From Bin87 sp965204685 (GTDB lineage: Bacteria; Chloroflexota; Dehalococcoidia; Lucifugimonadales; UBA3495), in contig OZ242004.1 in NCBI GenBank assembly GCA_965204685.1, positions 1,984,001 to 2,048,000 on the forward strand: a stretch of 64,000 nucleotides of DNA, written 5' to 3'. Position 1 is the stretch's first letter; every line of letters starts with the position of its first letter. Made by a program: the position numbers and the translations under genes. Below are positions 58,730 to 64,000 of this stretch, one piece after another. The notes beneath the pieces were generated by a model, which saw only the letters and a program-made list of their open reading frames with translations, had not been told where the DNA came from and did not search any database.

Positions 58730-59144
58730 TGACACTACACCTTGGTGATCCGCGTGTTACGCCGGGGCGATTCCGTAATATGAGCGATATACTATATCAA
58801 CGATGCGGATAATGCAAACTCGTAACCGTTGTCAACCTGGCGCACGCCGGGCGATCCGACCCGCACCGGCCGGCGGTGTGGCGGCAAGCGCAATCCGTCT
58901 CGCAGAGGCCAAGCCGTCGCGGAAAGTTGGGGCTTCAACCAACCGGACGCCGCTCTCCCTTCCAGGTCGGGCAGTCCCGAAACCTATCGCCGGCGGCGAT
59001 AGCAATATGCAGCCCGTATGCCTTGACAAAATATCGGAACAAACCGCAGAATACGCCGCACTAGCGGGTACTCGATAGGCCGTGCCGGTCGTAGTGTTGA
59101 CGGACATTTGACCACGATCTTTCGCCCGCGGCCGAGGTAGTCTG
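58730..59144. other. Intergenic region LysR / ferredoxin
   Basis: About 415 bp. It contains the palindrome at 58786-58798 and a consensus-like TTGACA at 59023-59028, for which I do not find a good -10 at the right distance. No RNA gene visible. Confidence 0.4.
58786..58798. promoter_or_regulatory. Palindrome upstream of the LysR gene
   Basis: gatata-c-tatatc, a perfect 13-bp palindrome with an AT-rich centre 57 bp upstream of the regulator start. It fits the inverted-repeat style of LysR operators. Confidence 0.35.
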
Positions 59145-59384
59145 ATGGCATTCGTGATTACACAACCTTGCGAGGGAGTGAAGGACGCCTCCTGCGTCGA
59201 TGTTTGTCCCGTGGATTGTATCCATTCCGACGACGACGCACCGATGTACTACATCAATCCCGACGACTGCATTGACTGCGCCTACTGCGTGGCGGTCTGT
59301 CCGGTACAGGCCATATTCGACGAGTTCACCGTGCCCGCCAACATGCGGGAGTACATCCGCACGAACCGGCTCTACTTCTCGTAA
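59145..59384 (+). CDS. fdxA: Seven-iron (3Fe-4S/4Fe-4S) ferredoxin
   Basis: 79 aa. Cys pattern CEGVKDASCVDVCPVDCI and CIDCAYCVAVCP matches the FdxA-type ferredoxins with a 3Fe-4S and a 4Fe-4S centre. A GAGGT precedes the ATG. It is followed after 30 nt by the ornithine cyclodeaminase-like gene. Confidence 0.92.
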   Translation: MAFVITQPCEGVKDASCVDVCPVDCIHSDDDAPMYYINPDDCIDCAYCVAVCPVQAIFDEFTVPANMREYIRTNRLYFS

Positions 59385-59414
59385 TCCCGTCTCCCCGCAC
59401 CGCTGACACCCATC

Positions 59415-60368
59415 ATGGCCCGCTTTCTCACCGATGCTGATGTAGACCGCTGCGTCGGTCTGCCCGAAATGCTGCCGGCCATCGAGGCGATGATGGCCAA
59501 CTACGGGCGCGGGGAGGCCGCCAACCTGACCCGGCGCAAAATAAACGTGCCCGGCGGTTATCTGGCGGTCATGGGTGGCGGTCTGTCCTATGACGGCGTG
59601 TTCGGCGTCAAGACGTTCACCTTCACCGGCAACGGTTACTCCTTCCAGGTGAGCCTTTACGACGCCACTTCCGGGCAACTGCTCCTCTACACCCAGGCCA
59701 ACCGGCTGGGACAACTCCGCACCGGCGCCACCACCGGGGCAGCCCTGAAGATGCTTGCCAACGCTGACGTTCCTCGGCTCGGCATAGTCGGCACCGGGAA
59801 CCAGGCCGGTGACCAACTGCGCGCCGCCTGCGCCGTGCGCGACGTTGGTGAGATCTACGCGTACAGCCGAAACGCCGAACGCCGCCAGGCATTCGCAACG
59901 CGCATGTCCGAGGAACTGGGCCGCCCGATCATTCCCGCCGAGAGCAACCGGGACGCCGTGGCCGACTGCGCGGTGGTCATCGGCATCGCCCCGGCGGTTT
60001 CTCCGGTGATCCAGGGCGAATGGCTGTCCGCAGGCGCCACCGTCATCGGAGCCGGGCCGACGCGTCCCACCAGCCTCGAGGTGGACGACGCCGTGCTGAC
60101 CCGGGCCAGTCGACATTTCCTCGACTCCCTGGAACAGGCCCCGCTGGAGTGCGGCGACATCAACGCTGCCGTGGACCGGGGCTTGGTCCGCTGGAGCCAG
60201 TTCCACGAAATCCGCCACGTGGCAGCCGGGCTGGTCCCCGGCCGGGCCAGCGCCGACGAGATCGTCTACTGCAAGCTGATGGGCACCGGCCTGGCCGACG
60301 TCGCGGCCGCCAAGCTGGCTTTGGACCGCGCCAAAGAACTCGAAATCGGCGTGGACGTGGAATGGTAG
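59415..60368 (+). CDS. Ornithine cyclodeaminase/mu-crystallin-family protein
   Basis: 317 aa. LGQLRTGATTGAALKMLANADVPRLGIVGTGNQAGDQLRAA carries the NAD-binding GTGNQA loop, and LRTGA is the family's substrate-side motif. Members include ornithine cyclodeaminase, alanine dehydrogenase and ketimine reductase, so the substrate is undetermined. Its stop codon (60366-60368) ends at the first base of MITE-like copy 3. Confidence 0.88.
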   Translation: MARFLTDADVDRCVGLPEMLPAIEAMMANYGRGEAANLTRRKINVPGGYLAVMGGGLSYDGVFGVKTFTFTGNGYSFQVSLYDATSGQLLLYTQANRLGQLRTGATTGAALKMLANADVPRLGIVGTGNQAGDQLRAACAVRDVGEIYAYSRNAERRQAFATRMSEELGRPIIPAESNRDAVADCAVVIGIAPAVSPVIQGEWLSAGATVIGAGPTRPTSLEVDDAVLTRASRHFLDSLEQAPLECGDINAAVDRGLVRWSQFHEIRHVAAGLVPGRASADEIVYCKLMGTGLADVAAAKLALDRAKELEIGVDVEW

Positions 60369-60477
60369 TCAGAAGCAGGATTTTCAAGATTATGGGATTA
60401 GCCGGATTGGAACAGTTCCGTGACGGAGACTTCCCAATCTTGTCAAATCATAAAATCCCGTAAACCCTGATTCTGAC
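60368..60477. repeat. MITE-like palindromic element, copy 3
   Basis: 110 bp from gtcagaagcaggatt to the ending ttctgac. It aligns along its full length with copy 2, with the central part most divergent (conserved ggattggaac, cccaatc and aaatcataaaatcccg). It begins on the last base of the stop codon of the preceding gene. Confidence 0.85.
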
Positions 60478-60506
60478 GACTTCCAAAAGAGGCTACGCGC
60501 CAGACC

Positions 60507-63500
60507 CTATAGAGGCGCAGCCAGGTACTCGTCCGTGGTCAGGATGTTGTAGTTGTCCAGGCCGGTCAACATGCTTTCCATGGCGGCCCGGGCGGTATCC
60601 AGCGATGTGAAGCACGGGATCCGGCGCTCCACCGCGGCCCGGCGGATGTAGAACCCGTCCCGCATCACCGAGGAGTCGCCGGACAGGGTGTTGACCACCG
60701 CGCCGACGGTGCCGTCGTTGATCACGTCCAGCACGTCCGGCGAGCCTTGGCCGATCCGCTTGGTGATGGTCGTCACGGGCAGGTCCATGGCGGTGATCAT
60801 CGCCGCGGTGCCCTCGGTGGCGTACAGCCGGCATCCGGCGTCGGCCAGGCCGCGGATCAGGGGCAGCGAGTCGGCCTTGGCGTTGTCGGAGATGCTGAGC
60901 AGCACCCCCATGCCGGGAGACAGGTTGATGCTGGCCGCCTGCAACGCCTTGGTCAGCGCGCCCGTGAAGTCACGGTCGATGCCCATGACCTCGCCGGTGG
61001 ACTTCATCTCCGGCCCCATGTACCAGTCAACACCTACCAGCTTGGACATTGAGAAGACCGGAGCCTTGATGCCCACCAGCTTCTGCCTGGGCCAGAGGCC
61101 GCCCTGGTAGCCCATGTCCTGCAGCTCGGCATCGAGCATCACGCGGGTCGCCAGGTTGGCCACGGGCACGCCCGTGACCTTGGATATGAACGGTATGGTC
61201 CGGCTGCCCCTGGGGTTGACCTCCAGCACGTACACGGTGGTGTCGTTCGCCTCGTCGGACGGGCTGACGCTGGGGCTGCGGTACGCATTGCCGCCCTGCA
61301 GCACGAACTGGATGTTCATCAGCCCGCGCACGCCCAGGGCTAGGCCGATGCGGGTGGTGTAGTCTACCAGGGTGTCGACTTCCTCTTCGGTCAGGTTCAA
61401 GCCCGGATAGATGGCCATGGAATCGCCGCTGTGGACGCCGGCCCGCTCCACGTGCTCCATGATGCCGGGGATGAGCACCTGCTTGCCGTCGCAGATGGCG
61501 TCCACCTCGCACTCGCGGCCCTCCATGTAGTGGTCCACCAGCACCTCGCGCTCCGGCGTGACCTCGGTGGCAATGGTCAGGTAGCGGATCAGCTCCGTGG
61601 CGTTGCGTACGATTTCCATGGCGCGCCCGCCGAGAACGTAGCTGGGCCGCACCACCACGGGATAGCCGATGCGCTGGGCCACCCGCAACGCCTGGTCGAC
61701 GGACTGCACGGTGGCGCCGGGAGGCTGCGGTATGCCCAGATCCACCAGGAACCGCTCGAACTTCTGCCGGTCGCTGGCGATGTCGATGGCCTCCGCGCTG
61801 GAGCCCAGGATGGGCAGGCCGGCGGCGGCCAGCGACTGCGACAGGTTGATGGCGGTCTGCCCGCCGAACTGCACCAGGCTGGGCGGCGGGTGGTCGTCCA
61901 CCGTCTCGTTGTCGATGATGTCCCGAACGGCCTCTTCGTCCAGCGGTTCGAAGTAGAGTCGGTCGCTGGTATCGAAGTCGGTGGACACCGTTTCGGGGTT
62001 GGAGTTGACCATGATGCTGGCCACTCCTTCCTGCGACAAGGCCCAGGCCGCGTGCACGCTGCAATAGTCGAACTCGATGCCCTGCCCGATGCGTATCGGG
62101 CCGCTGCCGATGACGATGGCCTTGCGGCCCTCCAGTGGCGGCGCCTCGTTTTCGGTATCGTAGGCGCTGTAGTAGTAGGGCGTGGCCGCCTCAAACTCGG
62201 CCGCGCAGGTGTCGACCATCTTGAAAACGGGCTTGATCCCGTGTTGCAGGCGCAGTTGCCGCACCTGTTCGGGCAGGAGTCCGGAGAGGGTGGCAATCTC
62301 CGCGTCGGAAAAACCCAGCCGCTTTGAGGCCAGCAGGGTGGGAGGCGTCAGCGGGTTGCCCAGCAGCCGCCGCTCTTGGTCGACGATGCGCTCCAGCGCG
62401 GCGATGAACCACGGGTCGATGCTGGTGTGGGCCACCAGTTGGTCGCGGGTCACCCCCCGACGTAGGGCGGCCGTGAGCGCCCACAGCCGCAGGTCGTTGG
62501 GCTCCAGGGGCAGCGCGTCGAGGAGTTGCTGGTAGCCGTCGCGGATGTTCAGGTTCCGCCAGTCCTGGCGCTCCCAAAGCAGGGACGTGTTGGGCTGCTC
62601 CAGGGCGCGGGTGGCCTTCTGCAGGGCGGCCTCGAAGCTGCGGTCGATGGCCATGACTTCGCCGGTGGCCTTCATCTGCGTGGTAACCGTGCGGTCGCCG
62701 TCGGGGAACTTGTCGAAGGGCCAGCGGGGAATCTTGACCACGCAGTAGTCCAGAGCGGGCTCGAAGGCCGCGCCGGTGCTGCCCGTCACCGCGTTGGGTA
62801 TCTCGTCAAGGCGGCGTCCCACGGCGATCTTCGCCGACACCCGCGCGATGGGATACCCCGTCGCCTTGCTGGCCAGCGCGGAGGAGCGGCTGACCCGGGG
62901 GTTCACCTCGATAACGTAGTAGTCCGAATCAGCGTCCCAATCGCCGGGGCGGTTGCGCATGGCGTCGGGATGCGGACGCAGCGCCAGCTGGATGTTGCAG
63001 CCGCCCTCGATGCCCAGGCCCCGGATGATCTTGAGGCTGGCCGTCCGGAGCATCTGGTACTCCTTGTCGGTCAGCGTCTGGCTGGGCGCCACGACGATGC
63101 TGTCGCCGGTGTGGGCCCCCATGGGGTCGAAGTTCTCCATGTTGCAGACGGTGATGCAGTTGTCGGCGCCGTCGCGGATGACCTCGTATTCGACCTCCTT
63201 CCAACCCACCAGGGAGCGTTCCAGCAGCACCTGGCTGATCGGGCTGGCCGCCAGACCGCTCTCGACGATGGTCAGGAACTCCTCTTCAGTGTTGGCGATC
63301 CCGCCGCCCGTGCCGCCCAGGGTGTACGCCGGCCGGATCACCAGGGGCAGCCCAACCTCGGACTTGTATGCCTCGGCCTCGTCCATGGTGGAGACGGTGC
63401 GGTTGGGCGGCATCGGCTCGCCGATGTCGGTCAAAAACTGCCGGAAGAAGTCCCGGTCCTCTGCCTTGCGTATGGTCTCCAGCGGCGTTCCCAGCAGCCG

Positions 63501-63842
63501 CACGTCGTAGCGTTCCAGCACTCCGGCGTCGGCCAGGGCGACGGCCAGGTTCAACCCGGTCTGTCCGCCCAGGGTGGGCAGGACGCCATCGGGGCGCTCG
63601 GCGGCGATGATGCGCTCCAGCACGGGAACGGTGAGCGGTTCGATGTACACGCGGTCGGCGACGTCGTGGTCGGTCATGATGGTGGCCGGGTTGGAGTTGA
63701 CCAGGACCGTCACCACGCCCTCTTCTCGTAGGGCTTTGCACGCCTGCGTGCCGGCGTAGTCAAACTCGGCGGCCTGCCCGATGACTATCGGGCCGGAGCC
63801 GATTACCAGTACCTTGCGGGGTTGTTGGGGGGCGTCAGTCAA
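60507..63842 (-). CDS. carB: Carbamoyl-phosphate synthase, large subunit
   Basis: 1111 aa. Makes carbamoyl phosphate from glutamine-derived ammonia, bicarbonate and ATP for pyrimidine and arginine synthesis. The two homologous ATP-grasp halves (about 1-400 and 560-940) both show KVLVIGSGPIVIGQ/KAIVIGSGPIRIGQ at their starts, an oligomerisation region lies between, and the MGS-like allosteric domain ends the protein (about 950-1111). The start is TTG at 63842 with GAGGA upstream; no ATG is available nearby. carA is not adjacent. Confidence 0.96.
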   Translation of the reverse strand: MTDAPQQPRKVLVIGSGPIVIGQAAEFDYAGTQACKALREEGVVTVLVNSNPATIMTDHDVADRVYIEPLTVPVLERIIAAERPDGVLPTLGGQTGLNLAVALADAGVLERYDVRLLGTPLETIRKAEDRDFFRQFLTDIGEPMPPNRTVSTMDEAEAYKSEVGLPLVIRPAYTLGGTGGGIANTEEEFLTIVESGLAASPISQVLLERSLVGWKEVEYEVIRDGADNCITVCNMENFDPMGAHTGDSIVVAPSQTLTDKEYQMLRTASLKIIRGLGIEGGCNIQLALRPHPDAMRNRPGDWDADSDYYVIEVNPRVSRSSALASKATGYPIARVSAKIAVGRRLDEIPNAVTGSTGAAFEPALDYCVVKIPRWPFDKFPDGDRTVTTQMKATGEVMAIDRSFEAALQKATRALEQPNTSLLWERQDWRNLNIRDGYQQLLDALPLEPNDLRLWALTAALRRGVTRDQLVAHTSIDPWFIAALERIVDQERRLLGNPLTPPTLLASKRLGFSDAEIATLSGLLPEQVRQLRLQHGIKPVFKMVDTCAAEFEAATPYYYSAYDTENEAPPLEGRKAIVIGSGPIRIGQGIEFDYCSVHAAWALSQEGVASIMVNSNPETVSTDFDTSDRLYFEPLDEEAVRDIIDNETVDDHPPPSLVQFGGQTAINLSQSLAAAGLPILGSSAEAIDIASDRQKFERFLVDLGIPQPPGATVQSVDQALRVAQRIGYPVVVRPSYVLGGRAMEIVRNATELIRYLTIATEVTPEREVLVDHYMEGRECEVDAICDGKQVLIPGIMEHVERAGVHSGDSMAIYPGLNLTEEEVDTLVDYTTRIGLALGVRGLMNIQFVLQGGNAYRSPSVSPSDEANDTTVYVLEVNPRGSRTIPFISKVTGVPVANLATRVMLDAELQDMGYQGGLWPRQKLVGIKAPVFSMSKLVGVDWYMGPEMKSTGEVMGIDRDFTGALTKALQAASINLSPGMGVLLSISDNAKADSLPLIRGLADAGCRLYATEGTAAMITAMDLPVTTITKRIGQGSPDVLDVINDGTVGAVVNTLSGDSSVMRDGFYIRRAAVERRIPCFTSLDTARAAMESMLTGLDNYNILTTDEYLAAPL

Positions 63843-63872
63843 TGCAGTGTCCTCTGTGGGCTTGACCAGTCT

Positions 63873-64000
63873 TCAGGAAAAACGGGGCATGGAACCGGGC
63901 AGTTCCATGAGGTTGCGCTCGGTGAGCGCGTTGATCATCTGGAATATGAACGCGCCGAAGAAGGCCCCCTCGGCGTCGAAGTGGGCCAGGTCGATGCCGC
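63873..64000 (-). CDS. Partial protein, 3' end only
   Basis: The last 41 codons of a minus-strand gene that continues outside the window: GIDLAHFDAEGAFFGAFIFQ, then MINALTERNLMELPGSMPRFS. I do not recognise the family. It lies 30 nt upstream of the carB start, so both may share a transcript. Confidence 0.6.
   Translation of the reverse strand, partial: GIDLAHFDAEGAFFGAFIFQMINALTERNLMELPGSMPRFS

Noticed and set aside
58803..59078. 91-codon plus-strand frame upstream of the ferredoxin
   Set aside because: Ala/Arg/Pro-rich with no motif and no ribosome-binding site; an equally long frame exists on the opposite strand.
62526..63731. 401-codon plus-strand frame over carB
   Set aside because: Antisense shadow of the carB gene without any motif.

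Overview
The window is a GC-rich, densely coded bacterial chromosome segment read on both strands, with no rRNA, tRNA or CRISPR array that I could find. Gene content (two type III CoA-transferases plus crotonase and SDR genes, a bacterial-type anaerobic cobalamin operon, a CxxC-x17-CxxC zinc-ribbon protein, and many Uma2, DUF433/DUF5615, retropepsin-like and PaREP1/HEPN-like small genes) points to an uncultured Chloroflexota lineage (SAR202/Dehalococcoidia-like). That assignment is inference from gene families, not from a marker phylogeny.

Layout. 0-6 kb: DEAD-box RNA helicase with an N-terminal zinc ribbon, a relic zone, a family-5 ABC solute-binding lipoprotein and an ammonium transporter. 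6-9.3 kb: thiosulfate sulfurtransferase, a DUF433/DUF5615 toxin-antitoxin-like pair and a tartrate/D-malate dehydrogenase. 9.3-13.3 kb: a HEPN-like gene divergent from a single-chain restriction-modification enzyme, then a second DUF433/DUF5615 pair. 13.4-18.4 kb: carbamoyl-amino-acid hydrolase, CoxG-like, TenA-like, a DUF5678-like/retropepsin pair and a cyclase-family hydrolase. 18.4-20.5 kb: a DUF4258 protein, a duplicated-domain partner and a NucS-like nuclease. 20.5-27.4 kb: amidohydrolase, a metallopeptidase-like lipoprotein and a catabolic cluster (SDR, CoA-transferase, crotonase). 27.5-33.1 kb: a defence-type island (RelE/ParE-like toxin, MmeI-like restriction-modification enzyme, AlbA_2 ATPase-like protein, HicB with a broken HicA). 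33.2-38.5 kb: Uma2, CoA-transferase, a toxin-like pair, an ankyrin lipoprotein, and several gene relics. 38.5-46.7 kb: a conserved housekeeping block (BrkB, signal peptidase I, prephenate dehydratase, KtrA/KtrB, cupin, leuS). 46.7-56.1 kb: two retropepsin-like paralogues, then a cobalamin operon (cbiC, cbiX, cbiD, cbiT, cbiL, cbiF, cbiG, cbiH) carrying three embedded non-cobalamin genes. 56.2-64 kb: two small coiled-coil membrane proteins around an HpaI-type aldolase, LysR regulator, ferredoxin, ornithine-cyclodeaminase-like protein and carB.

The most interesting structures are: a palindromic MITE-like element of about 110 bp present three times, one copy read in frame inside the MmeI-like enzyme; a translationally coupled pair of HEPN/PaREP1-like genes inside the cobalamin operon; a graveyard of truncated copies of gene families that are also present intact (amt, CoA-transferase, Uma2, MmeI-like, hicA); and four divergent retropepsin-like proteins, two with altered active sites. 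Promoters commonly look like extended -10 elements (TGN-TANNNT) without a clear -35, and coxG appears to be leaderless.
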